A DNA stretch of 13,561 nt from JAWLEV01 sp046538105 (GCA_046538105.1 JBKHJO010000059.1:1-13561); one strand, 5' to 3'. Shown: positions 1-6,857, counted from the first letter of the stretch. The notes: generated by a model from the letters alone, not told the origin. Numbers and translations: made by a program.

Positions 1-45
1 ACCGATCTCAAGATTCAATTTGATACCATCTGTTCCAAGTGTACC

Positions 46-73
46 TTGCTCTCTCCATACCCTATCCTATACT
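46..73 (+). promoter_or_regulatory. Promoter of the Kelch gene
   Basis: A -35-like TTGCTC (46-51) and a -10-like TATACT (68-73, 5 of 6 consensus bases) are separated by 16 bases. Transcription would begin near 80, giving a leader of about 37 nt before the Kelch start at 117. The same -35 hexamer, TTGCTC, occurs in the thrS promoter. This is a match by eye only. Confidence 0.5.
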
Positions 74-116
74 GACCCTACTATCCGAAGAGACCACACG
101 CGACAGGAGGTAAAGC

Positions 117-1193
117 ATGCCCGTAAAGACCACCGAGGGGCGATTTCTGTGGGCCATCGGCGGCAAGATCGAGGAAAGAGCCATGGCGGTGGCTCGGCGA
201 CGCACGACGGGTCGCTTGCGGCGCGTTGCACGGGGCAGGCGCGAGATCTCCCATGCCCTTGATGATACTACTGTTTACAGTATCGAGGAGGATCGCTGGT
301 ACAGCAGTGCGCGCGGGGAACTGGCGCCCATGCCCTACGGTGTGCAGGGGGCCGGCTGGACCCTGCACGAGGGCGTGATCTATTGCTTTGGTGGCAAGAC
401 CAGGCCTCACAGCGGGTGCGTGCCCTATGTGCAGGCCTACGACATCGCCGACGATCAGTGGACGGTGCTGCCCTCCATGCCCGCCGCCCGCAGCAAGTTG
501 GGCAAGTTCTATCCCGTCTACGAGGGCCACTATGTTTTTCTCTTTGGTGGGGACAATATCAAGGGACGCTTTCACCGCGTGAGTTGGAACTGGCGGTACG
601 ATTTGGAGGAAGGCACGTGGGATGCAGACGTGGCCGATGCGCCCTTTTCGCAATCTTTTCCCTGTCCCAGTCTGCACGACGGCTGGCTATATTATACTAC
701 CGGCAACACCTCGCGGGGGCCGCGAAGCAACTATCCGGGGGGGATCAATCAACGCTATAATCCCCACACCGACGAGTGGCAGGTGGTGGCGCCGTGTCCC
801 CACCCGGTCACCGACGGCTCCGGCGACGTGTGGCGGGGTGAACTGCACTTTTTGGGGGGCTGGAATCCCAATACCACCTTCTACCACAGGAGGGCTCCCC
901 ATTTCAAGGGGCCGGTCAAACGGCTGCATAGTATATACAATTATGAATCTAACAGCTGGCACTATGCGCCCCTGCTGCCCGGCCGCTGGCACCATGGCGG
1001 CACCCGTTCGGACGGCGAGTATCTCTGGCACTATCTGGGTACCATCGACGAGGAGACCGGCAAGGGCGAGTATCAACATACGAATCGCATCCACCGCTGG
1101 GATGGGGAGACGTGGACGGAAAAGACACCCGCACCGGTGCGAAAGATGAATTTCGGAACCATTTTCACCACCCTGGGGCCGACAGAGGCGTGA
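117..1193 (+). CDS. Kelch-repeat beta-propeller protein
   Basis: The 358-residue protein is built of Kelch-like blades. Gly-Gly doublets at the ends of hydrophobic strands lie at residues 15-16 (LWAIGG), 92-93 (IYCFGG), 144-145 (VFLFGG) and 247-248 (LHFLGG), with degenerate versions near 191-197 and 302-308. Each is followed by a Tyr and then a Trp (W61, W115, W168, W221, W281, W333), the usual Kelch spacing, giving about six blades. No signal peptide or membrane segment is visible, so it is probably cytoplasmic. The start is supported by AGGAGG at 105-110, six bases before ATG. Kelch propellers are usually binding scaffolds, and some, such as galactose oxidase and the sialate mutarotase NanM, are enzymes; nothing here fixes the role. 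Odd point: residues 21-48 are Arg-rich and make the first blade about 24 residues longer than the others. Confidence 0.8.
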   Translation: MPVKTTEGRFLWAIGGKIEERAMAVARRRTTGRLRRVARGRREISHALDDTTVYSIEEDRWYSSARGELAPMPYGVQGAGWTLHEGVIYCFGGKTRPHSGCVPYVQAYDIADDQWTVLPSMPAARSKLGKFYPVYEGHYVFLFGGDNIKGRFHRVSWNWRYDLEEGTWDADVADAPFSQSFPCPSLHDGWLYYTTGNTSRGPRSNYPGGINQRYNPHTDEWQVVAPCPHPVTDGSGDVWRGELHFLGGWNPNTTFYHRRAPHFKGPVKRLHSIYNYESNSWHYAPLLPGRWHHGGTRSDGEYLWHYLGTIDEETGKGEYQHTNRIHRWDGETWTEKTPAPVRKMNFGTIFTTLGPTEA

Positions 1194-1254
1194 GGGCCCG
1201 ATAAAGCCATTGGAGCGCGGATCGGCGAGAATGCCGTTGGCGTTTTTGTGGCCA

Positions 1255-1394
1255 TGTTACAATTGCCGCGAACAGTTGAATAAGAGATCCTCGTACTCTC
1301 GTCGCGCGCTTGCCGCTATCGGGGAGTGTTGTAAAAGATAGCAGCCGACCTATTCTTGGAAAAGGCTTCCGAGGAAAGATCGGCTGTTTTTTTT
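1255..1394 (+). ncRNA. Possible small RNA or orphan leader
   Basis: An extended -10 element, TGTTACAAT (1255-1263), with a weak TTGGCG 15 bases upstream (1237-1242), would start a transcript near 1270. That transcript would end at the strong terminator at 1342-1394, giving an RNA of about 125 nt with no convincing open reading frame. It contains a second small hairpin, GCTATC (1315-1320) with GATAGC (1337-1342). No known RNA family was recognised. The alternative is that this is simply the 3' untranslated region and terminator of the Kelch transcript. Confidence 0.3.
1342..1394 (+). terminator. Intrinsic terminator with internal loop
   Basis: CAGCCGACC (1342-1350) pairs with GATCGGCTG (1378-1386) apart from one mismatch or wobble. 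An inner helix, CTTGGA with TCCGAG, closes the apical loop, and eight Ts follow (1387-1394). The T run makes the orientation +. It ends either the Kelch transcript, whose stop codon is about 150 bases upstream, or a separate short RNA. Bases 1395-1659 after it hold no feature I can support. Confidence 0.8.
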
Positions 1395-1659
1395 GGTCAT
1401 CCCGACGGGGAGGGGCGTGTGCGTTCAGAGGTGCCGGGATGCGCTGATAACAAAGTCGACGTAAGGGATGCCAGGGAGGGTCCTTCCTGTGCGTGTGGCG
1501 GCGCACGCGTTCCGGAATTGGTTTCGGTTCCATCTTGTGTTGGTGCACCGAATTGCATTCCCCGTACACCGAAAATGGGCATTGTCGGCCTCTCTTGCCC
1601 ATATATAGCATCAGTTGAGGCTTAATAACGTCACCAACACACTGCAACCGAGTCTGTTC

Positions 1660-1688
1660 TTGACAGAATGCCTCAAATATTATATAGT
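1660..1688 (+). promoter_or_regulatory. Near-consensus promoter of the sulfur operon
   Basis: TTGACA (1660-1665) is a perfect -35, and TATAGT (1683-1688) matches the -10 consensus at 5 of 6 positions. The spacer is 17 bases. The A/T-rich leader would be about 35 nt, ending in the ribosome binding site GAGGAGGGG (1717-1725). No operator is obvious, so the element looks like a strong housekeeping-sigma promoter. Confidence 0.8.
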
Positions 1689-1729
1689 GGATTTGTTGAG
1701 AAATTAAAAAATTAAAGAGGAGGGGTACG

Positions 1730-2626
1730 ATGGATAGATCATATCCCTATGGTACGGGTGCGGTAAAGTGGATATCGACGGAATGGCTGGAGGATCAACT
1801 AACGGAAGGGGTAGAGGATCAGGTCGAACAGAAAAAGTTCGTGATTCTCGACTGTCAACCGAACGTGCATGACTATATCAAAGAACATATTCCTGGTGCG
1901 GTGTATATGAACGAGGGACTGTTGCGGGTTCCCCGGGAGGGGTTGCCGGCCCAGTATGTGGATCCTGAGGTGATGGAGAACAACCTGCGGCGTATCGGCG
2001 TGGAGGCGGATCGCCCCGTGGTCGTGTACACGGGCACGGGACCCTTTAAAGGGTGGGGGGATGGTCTGGAGCAGACCATGATGGCTTATACACTGGCGCG
2101 CTTTGGCCATGAGAACGTGTATATCCTGGACGGCGGCATCGACAAGTGGAAGGCTGAGGAGCGCCCTCTCTCACAGGTCTTTCCCGAGTTAGAGCCGTCC
2201 GGCTTTGACGTAGAGGTGCAGAGCGAATTCTATGTGGAGTATGAGGCCTTTCAGAATATAAAGGACGATGAGGACGTGGTCCTCCTCGATGCGCGCCCCG
2301 AGGACGTGTACGCGGGACAGGGGCCCTGGATCAAGGCGGGCCATATCCCCGGGGCCATCAATCTGCCCTGGAAGCGTCTGATGGACGCCGACAACGCGCG
2401 CCTCCTCAAGTCCGACGAGGAGATCGGGGCCATCCTGGAGGAGCATGGTGTGACGCGCGACAAGCTCGTCATCTGTTCCTGTGGTACGGGACGCGAGGCC
2501 ACCAACGAGTTCATCCTCCTCAACTGGTATCTGGAGTTTCCCCGCGTCAGGATCTATGAGGGCTCCTTTACCGAGTGGAGTTCCTATCCCGACAATCCAA
2601 CGGTGATCGGAAGCGAACCTCGCTAG
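1730..2626 (+). CDS. Tandem-rhodanese sulfurtransferase
   Basis: This 298-residue protein has the two-domain layout of thiosulfate/3-mercaptopyruvate sulfurtransferases, which move sulfane sulfur to cyanide or thiol acceptors through a cysteine persulfide. The N-terminal domain (about 10-150) has the HIPGAVYMNE strand (53-62) but no cysteine in its loop near VVYTGTGPFKGW (98-109), so it is the usual inactive domain. The C-terminal domain (about 165-290) has LLDARP (185-190), GHIPGAINLPW (204-214) and the active loop CGTGRE (251-256), so C251 is the expected persulfide carrier. The loop sequence does not clearly separate thiosulfate from mercaptopyruvate specificity. The ribosome binding site GAGGAGGGG lies just before ATG. 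The gene is first in an operon with the MBL/rhodanese fusion 34 bases downstream, which points to sulfide or persulfide handling. Confidence 0.9.
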   Translation: MDRSYPYGTGAVKWISTEWLEDQLTEGVEDQVEQKKFVILDCQPNVHDYIKEHIPGAVYMNEGLLRVPREGLPAQYVDPEVMENNLRRIGVEADRPVVVYTGTGPFKGWGDGLEQTMMAYTLARFGHENVYILDGGIDKWKAEERPLSQVFPELEPSGFDVEVQSEFYVEYEAFQNIKDDEDVVLLDARPEDVYAGQGPWIKAGHIPGAINLPWKRLMDADNARLLKSDEEIGAILEEHGVTRDKLVICSCGTGREATNEFILLNWYLEFPRVRIYEGSFTEWSSYPDNPTVIGSEPR

Positions 2627-2660
2627 TCTCGTGTAACGCTGGTAGGAAAGGAACAAACGT

Positions 2661-4022
2661 ATGCTATTTGAACGCATCGAATCAAAGGGATTGGCCCATT
2701 ACTCCTATCTCATAGGGAGTGAGGGACAGGCGATGGTCATCGACCCGCGCCGCGATTGTAATATCTATGTGGATAAGGCCTTGCGTAGCGGACATCGTAT
2801 CACCCATATTCTAGAGACCCATCGTAACGAGGACTATTTGATCGGTTCCGTGCCCCTGGCTTCGCGCACCGGGGCGGCGATTTGGCATGCCGATGCGCAG
2901 TGGGACTATCAGTATGGGCAGCCGGTGAAGGATGGCCAGACGTGGGACCTGGACCCCTTTCAAGTGGAGGCCATCCGCTCTCCCGGGCACACGCCGGGCA
3001 TGATGAGTTATCTCCTCCGGGACAGAAATGATGCCCCTTGGATGGTGTTTACCGGTGATTCCCTCTTTGCCGGGGATGTGGGTCGCATGGACCTTCTCGG
3101 CGAGGACAGGCTGGAGGAGATGGCCGGCGAGATGTACGATACTCTCTTTGAGAAACTGTTGCCCTTGGGTGATGAGGTCATTGTCTGTCCGGCTCACGGA
3201 CCGGGCTCTGTGTGTGGCAGCGCCATCGCCGACCGGACCTGGACCACCATCGGTATGGAGCGAAAACATAATCCCAAGTTACAGTTCGACGACAAGGACA
3301 CTTTTGTCGCCAACGTGGCCCAGATGCTGGATCGCCCGCCCTATTTTCGCATGATGGAGGAGGGTAATCTGGAGGGCACCTCGTTGCCAGAGGGCCTGCT
3401 TGCGCCCCAGGCCCTGTCCCCCACAGACTTTATTCGTCGGGCGGAAAAGGCTATGGTGCTCGATACCCGCATGGAACTGGGATTTGGGGCAGCCCACGTG
3501 CCCACTGCCATATCGATCTGGGAGGATGGAGTATCGAGTTTCGCCGGCTGGTTTCTGTCCCATGATCGGCCCATCCTGCTGGTGAGCGATAGGGATGATC
3601 CCACACAGATTATGCGTTACTTGATACGCCTGGGATACGACGACGTGACGGGTTATCTTGGAGGGGGCATGTTGTCCTGGCACAAGGCGGGGAAGATAAG
3701 CCATAGCATCGGGACCATCACCGTGCATAATCTTTGTGATAGGTTGGACACGGGCGAGGAATTCCACATTCTGGACGTGCGCAACGACGAGGAACTGGAA
3801 ACGCAGGGCGAGATCCCCATGGCGCAGCACATCCAGGTGGTAGATTTGCCCGAGCGGATGGACGAGGTGGCCCGCGGTCAGCGCACATATATCTTTTGTG
3901 GCAGTGGCGTGCGTTCCATGATGGCTGCCAGCCTTCTGGAGCGTCAGGGGTACAGCGATCTATTCGTCATCCTGGGTGGTCTCGCCGGGTGGACATCCAC
4001 CGCCTGCCCCGTCTCGCTGTGA
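2661..4022 (+). CDS. CstB-like persulfide dioxygenase-rhodanese fusion
   Basis: The 453 residues comprise an MBL-fold domain (about 1-240), a cysteine-free pseudo-rhodanese domain (about 255-345) and an active rhodanese domain (about 355-450, loop CGSGVR with C413). This is the order and size of Staphylococcus CstB, which oxidises low-molecular-weight persulfides to thiosulfate. The MBL part keeps the mono-iron ligands expected from ETHE1-type dioxygenases: H54 (in ETHRNEDY), H110 (SPGHTPG) and D133 (FTGDS). It also has PAHGPGSVCG (177-186), whose C185 corresponds to the extra cysteine of CstB-type enzymes. The usual HxHxDH motif reads H-R-N-E-D-Y, so the second and last histidines are replaced. 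AGGAAAGGA (2643-2651) supports the start. The gene follows the sulfurtransferase in one operon and acts in the cytoplasm. A non-oxygenase MBL hydrolase with rhodanese domains is the alternative. Confidence 0.85.
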   Translation: MLFERIESKGLAHYSYLIGSEGQAMVIDPRRDCNIYVDKALRSGHRITHILETHRNEDYLIGSVPLASRTGAAIWHADAQWDYQYGQPVKDGQTWDLDPFQVEAIRSPGHTPGMMSYLLRDRNDAPWMVFTGDSLFAGDVGRMDLLGEDRLEEMAGEMYDTLFEKLLPLGDEVIVCPAHGPGSVCGSAIADRTWTTIGMERKHNPKLQFDDKDTFVANVAQMLDRPPYFRMMEEGNLEGTSLPEGLLAPQALSPTDFIRRAEKAMVLDTRMELGFGAAHVPTAISIWEDGVSSFAGWFLSHDRPILLVSDRDDPTQIMRYLIRLGYDDVTGYLGGGMLSWHKAGKISHSIGTITVHNLCDRLDTGEEFHILDVRNDEELETQGEIPMAQHIQVVDLPERMDEVARGQRTYIFCGSGVRSMMAASLLERQGYSDLFVILGGLAGWTSTACPVSL

Positions 4023-4147
4023 CGGAGGGATGTTTGGGCAGGATGGTTGGCGGTTCATCTTGTGCCTTGGCATCGTGATATGGTATGGTGGAACTGGACG
4101 AAATCGGAGCAGAAAGGAGGGATGGCTCGGCCCAGTCTGATTTGGCA

Positions 4148-4198
4148 TTGATGTGAATAGCCGGGGAGCGATAGTTCTTCCTATCGAAAGCGTCGCTC
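4148..4198 (+). promoter_or_regulatory. Possible promoter and leader hairpins of the GlsB-like gene
   Basis: TTGATG (4148-4153) and GATAGT (4170-4175), 16 bases apart, are a weak promoter candidate. The same bases contain two mutually exclusive inverted repeats: CGATAG-TTCTTC-CTATCG (4169-4186), and GAGCGA (4166-4171) with TCGCTC (4193-4198). This could be an operator or a structured leader ahead of the ribosome binding site at 4206-4212. Nothing else is recognisable in the 198-base gap from 4023 to 4220. Confidence 0.3.
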
Positions 4199-4220
4199 AA
4201 ATTATGGAGGTGTAACCAAG

Positions 4221-4472
4221 ATGGGTCTGTTAACGTGGCTTATTGTCGGTGCAATTGCTGGTTGGTTGGCAGGTCAGGTCGTGAAAGGATCGGGTTTTGG
4301 CCTGTTGGGCAACATCGTGGTCGGTGTTATTGGTGCCTTGCTGGGAGGCTGGCTTGCCGGCACGCTTTTCAATGTGCCCGGTGGTATCAGTGGGTTTAAC
4401 CTCACCACGCTCGTCATTTCGTTCCTTGGTGCAGTCGTCGCGCTGCTCATCATCGGTCTGGTTACGCGCTAG
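4221..4472 (+). CDS. GlsB/YeaQ/YmgE family small membrane protein
   Basis: The 83-residue protein is nearly all hydrophobic and glycine-rich, with three membrane spans (about 3-21, 27-47 and 60-80). The opening pattern, GAIAGWLAGQVVKGSGFGLL then GNIVVGVIGALLGGWL, is characteristic of the YeaQ/YmgE/GlsB family, long labelled transglycosylase-associated proteins. Members are small inner-membrane proteins often induced by envelope or general stress, with no defined biochemical activity. GGAGGTG (4206-4212) lies eight bases before ATG. It stands alone between the sulfur operon and the thrS leader. Confidence 0.9.
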   Translation: MGLLTWLIVGAIAGWLAGQVVKGSGFGLLGNIVVGVIGALLGGWLAGTLFNVPGGISGFNLTTLVISFLGAVVALLIIGLVTR

Positions 4473-4564
4473 CCAAGTTCTGTTCCGTCTGAAGGGGTGT
4501 CATCACCTTAACTGAGAGTGGGGAGCGATCAGCCTAACAGACTTTGCGTACACCCCTGTCGGAA

Positions 4565-4593
4565 TTGCTCCTTGCCCTGTTTTGTGCTATAGT
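4565..4593 (+). promoter_or_regulatory. Promoter of the thrS T-box transcript
   Basis: TTGCTC (4565-4570) lies 17 bases upstream of TATAGT (4588-4593), which is also preceded by TG at 4585-4586, making an extended -10. Transcription would begin near 4600, about 20 bases before the first paired strand of the T-box stem I. Confidence 0.65.
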
Positions 4594-4599
4594 GAGTGT

Positions 4600-4871
4600 C
4601 ACAAAAGGGAATAGTTATGACAGGCGTTGAGCAGGACAAGTAGCCGTCCACACAGCGACAGGGAATGGAAGGCATGGATTGAGACCTTTCTCGATTAAAG
4701 GGCGGCAAAGACCACCTGTGAGCCGGCTCTGGAACGGGATGTTCCCCAGTATAGAGCCCCGCTGGCCCCGTTATCGGCCATAATGAGCGCGCGCCATCAA
4801 AAGGTGGCGTGGGAAAATTGGGTGGAACCACGTGAGGGCAGCCCCTCGTCCCATGGGACGAGGGGCTTTTT
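4600..4871 (+). promoter_or_regulatory. T-box riboswitch leader of thrS, ACC specifier
   Basis: This is a complete tRNA-sensing T-box leader. Stem I closes with ACAGG (4620-4624)/CCTGT (4715-4719) and continues above the specifier loop as GCCGTCC (4643-4649)/GGGCGGC (4700-4706). The loop has the 5' AGTA element (4639-4642) and, on the 3' side, ACC (4711-4713), a Thr codon followed by A. Stem II is GGCTCT (4725-4730)/AGAGCC (4753-4758) with an inner GGAAC/GTTCC hairpin, and stem III is 4792-4809. The T-box motif AATTGGGTGGAACCACG spans 4816-4832; its TGGA (4823-4826) would pair with a tRNA ending UCCA. The antiterminator pairs GGG (4820-4822) with CCC (4850-4852) and ACG (4830-4832) with CGT (4847-4849), leaving the canonical 7-nt bulge. 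Known role: uncharged tRNA-Thr favours the antiterminator and so raises thrS expression when threonine is short. Confidence 0.95.
4840..4871 (+). terminator. T-box attenuator terminator
   Basis: AGCCCCTCGTCCC (4840-4852) and GGGACGAGGGGCT (4855-4867) are perfectly complementary over 13 pairs and run into five Ts (4867-4871). The left strand contains CGTCCC, the segment that the T-box motif captures in the antiterminator, so the two structures exclude each other. Bases 4872-5015, between the terminator and thrS, hold no other feature I can support. Confidence 0.92.
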
Positions 4872-5015
4872 GCATTTTCACACGAACAGGAGGGATGCAG
4901 AGGTTATTGACCTGTGGCGCCAGGGGGTCACCCTGAGCACTGACTTTAGGATAGGCGAGGCACGCATAGTGTATGGGGCGGACGCGAGGGCGCTTGTCCC
5001 TGTGGAGGATAAATC

Positions 5016-6755
5016 ATGGCAAAATATGATCTGGAAGTTCTAAGGCATTCGGCGTCCCACGTGATGGCCGAGGCGGTGCTTGATATGTTCCCCGAGGCCA
5101 AATTGGCCATCGGGCCGGCCATAGAGGATGGTTTCTACTATGATTTCGATCTGCCCAGGCCCCTGACGCCCGAGGATCTGGAAGAGATCGAACAGCGCAT
5201 GAAGGAGAGCATCGAGGCAGAGAAAAAGTTCGTCCGTCAGGAGATATCAAAGGAGGAGGCGCGCGAACTATTTGCCGATCAGCCCTACAAACTCGAGTTG
5301 CTCGAGGAGATGGATGAGGAAGAGATCATAAGCATCTACCGGCATGACGGCTTTGTCGACCTTTGTCGCGGCCCGCACGTGGACCATACGGGTCAACTCG
5401 AGGCCGAAGCCTTGGCGTTGCTCAACGTGGCAGGAGCCTATTGGCGGGGCGATGAGGAGCGACCCATGCTGCAGCGTATCTATGGTACGATATGGCGCAG
5501 CGAGGAGGAACTGGAAGCCTATAAGGAGAGGTTGAAGGAAATCGAGGAACGCGATCATCGTCGCCTGGGGCGGGAACTGGATCTCTTTAGCATCCATCAG
5601 GAGGCGGGGGCGGGACTGATTCACTGGCACCCCAAGGGCGGGCGTATTCGCACAGTGGTGGAGAATTTCTGGCGCCAGCGACACTATGAGGCGGGATACG
5701 AGATACTCTACACGCCACATATCGGGCGCGCCCAACTGTGGGAAACCTCAGGGCACCTGGATTTCTATGACGAGGGGATGTACTCGCCCATGGATATTGA
5801 GGGGGAGGACTATTATATCAAGCCCATGAATTGCCCCTTCCATATCCTGGTGTATCAGACGCAACGCCGTTCCTACCGCGAGTTGCCCCTGCGCTGGGCC
5901 GAGTTGGGCACCGTATATCGTTATGAGCGCAGTGGCGTGCTTCACGGCCTCCTACGGGTGCGAGGCTTTACGCAGGACGACGCCCACATCATCTGCACGC
6001 CGGCGCAGATCGAGGATGAGATCCTGGGCGTTCTACAATTCTCCCTGTCCCTGTGGCGCGCCTTTGGTTTCGAGGAGATCGAGGCCTATCTGGCCACACG
6101 CCCAGAAAAGGCGGTGGGCGAGCCGCAACGCTGGAAACAGGCCACCGATTCGCTGCGCAAGGCGCTGGAAGTGGAAAGGCTGCCGTATGAACTCGACGAG
6201 GGTGGCGGAGCCTTCTATGGACCCAAGATAGATCTAAAGATCAGGGACGCTCTGGGCCGCGAGTGGCAAATGACCACCATCCAGTTCGATTTCAACGAGC
6301 CAGAGCGCTTTGATATGATCTATATCGGCGCGGACGGCGTGGAACACCGTCCCTACATGGTGCACCGTGCCCTGCTGGGCTCCCTGGAGCGCTTTTTCGG
6401 TGTGCTCATCGAGCACTATGGCGGGGCGTTCCCCGTCTGGCTGGCACCCGTGCAGGTCAGGCTCATTCCCATCGCCGACCGCCACGTCTCCTACTGCCGC
6501 GAGGTGACGGAGACATTGAGATCCACCGGCCTGCGCGCCGAGGTGGATGACAGTGGCGAGCGCATGGGGGCCAAGATCCGCAATGCGCAGATCAATAAGG
6601 TGCCCTATATGCTCATCGTCGGGGACCGCGAGGTGGAGAACGAGACCGTTTCCGTGCGCCTGCGTACGGAGGAGGATCTGGGAGCCCTGCCCGTCAACGA
6701 TTTCGTGTCGCGAGTCAGGGAACTGGCAACCTCGCGCAATAACGTGGATCTTTGA
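5016..6755 (+). CDS. thrS: Threonyl-tRNA synthetase without TGS domain
   Basis: This 579-residue class II synthetase joins threonine to tRNA-Thr in the cytoplasm. The N2 editing domain spans about 1-180, with H11, H15 and the pair C117/H121 in DLCRGPH. The catalytic domain has motif 2 around RYERSGVLHGLLRVRG (302-317), zinc ligands C273 (KPMNCPFH), H324 (TQDDAH) and H450 (MVHRALLG), and motif 3 at HRALLGSLERF (450-460). The anticodon-binding domain follows from about 475 (WLAPVQVRLIPI). The protein lacks the roughly 60-residue N-terminal TGS domain of E. coli ThrRS. An in-frame TAA at 5010-5012 and the ribosome binding site GTGGAGGA (5002-5009) fix the start, so the domain is absent rather than mis-annotated. 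The second histidine of the editing HxxxH motif is Glu (HVMAE, 15-19). Expression is controlled by the T-box upstream. Confidence 0.97.
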   Translation: MAKYDLEVLRHSASHVMAEAVLDMFPEAKLAIGPAIEDGFYYDFDLPRPLTPEDLEEIEQRMKESIEAEKKFVRQEISKEEARELFADQPYKLELLEEMDEEEIISIYRHDGFVDLCRGPHVDHTGQLEAEALALLNVAGAYWRGDEERPMLQRIYGTIWRSEEELEAYKERLKEIEERDHRRLGRELDLFSIHQEAGAGLIHWHPKGGRIRTVVENFWRQRHYEAGYEILYTPHIGRAQLWETSGHLDFYDEGMYSPMDIEGEDYYIKPMNCPFHILVYQTQRRSYRELPLRWAELGTVYRYERSGVLHGLLRVRGFTQDDAHIICTPAQIEDEILGVLQFSLSLWRAFGFEEIEAYLATRPEKAVGEPQRWKQATDSLRKALEVERLPYELDEGGGAFYGPKIDLKIRDALGREWQMTTIQFDFNEPERFDMIYIGADGVEHRPYMVHRALLGSLERFFGVLIEHYGGAFPVWLAPVQVRLIPIADRHVSYCREVTETLRSTGLRAEVDDSGERMGAKIRNAQINKVPYMLIVGDREVENETVSVRLRTEEDLGALPVNDFVSRVRELATSRNNVDL

Positions 6756-6780
6756 GGGTGCGTGCACAATGGCCAAGTAT

Positions 6781-6816
6781 GGGAGGCGCCAATTGACAGG
6801 AGGCGCCTCCCTTTTT
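6781..6816 (+). terminator. Intrinsic terminator of thrS
   Basis: GGGAGGCGCC (6781-6790) and GGCGCCTCCC (6802-6811) form a perfect 10-bp stem with an 11-base loop, followed by TTTTT (6812-6816). It begins 25 bases after the thrS stop codon. Its loop contains TTGACA, the -35 of the next gene's probable promoter. Confidence 0.93.
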
Positions 6817-6821
6817 AGAAT
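6793..6821 (+). promoter_or_regulatory. Promoter embedded in the thrS terminator
   Basis: TTGACA (6793-6798), a perfect -35, lies in the terminator loop. TAGAAT (6816-6821, 5 of 6 consensus bases) starts at the last T of the terminator's T run. The spacer is 17 bases and contains the 3' strand of the terminator stem. Transcription would begin near 6828, giving a leader of about 30 nt for the membrane protein that follows. Confidence 0.65.
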
Positions 6822-6857
6822 CCCTTTGCTTTGGCGATATTGGAGGTAGGAAGTAGG

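Noticed and set aside
1489..1508. GC-rich hairpin GCGTG/CACGC in the gap before the sulfur operon
   Set aside because: It is short and isolated, with no T run or nearby start; it is expected by chance at this GC content.
1356..1625. An 89-codon + strand open frame in the gap after the Kelch gene
   Set aside because: Its ATG is inside the terminator stem-loop, it has no ribosome binding site, and the translated sequence shows no family pattern.
4132..4161. A tiny leader-peptide-like frame after AAAGGAGGG
   Set aside because: The ATG is only about one base from the purine run, too close for a working ribosome binding site, and the nine residues have no regulatory codon run.
4493..4511. Inverted repeat GGTG-TCAT-CACC after the GlsB-like gene as a terminator
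   Set aside because: The stem has only four strong pairs and no T run follows.
4783..5043. An 86-codon + strand open frame before thrS
   Set aside because: It runs through the T-box motif and terminator and overlaps the start of thrS; the RNA structure explains the sequence better.
6831..6857. TTG at 6831 as the start of the membrane protein
   Set aside because: It lies about three bases from the predicted transcription start with no ribosome binding site, whereas GTG at 6858 has GGAGGTAGG at the right distance.
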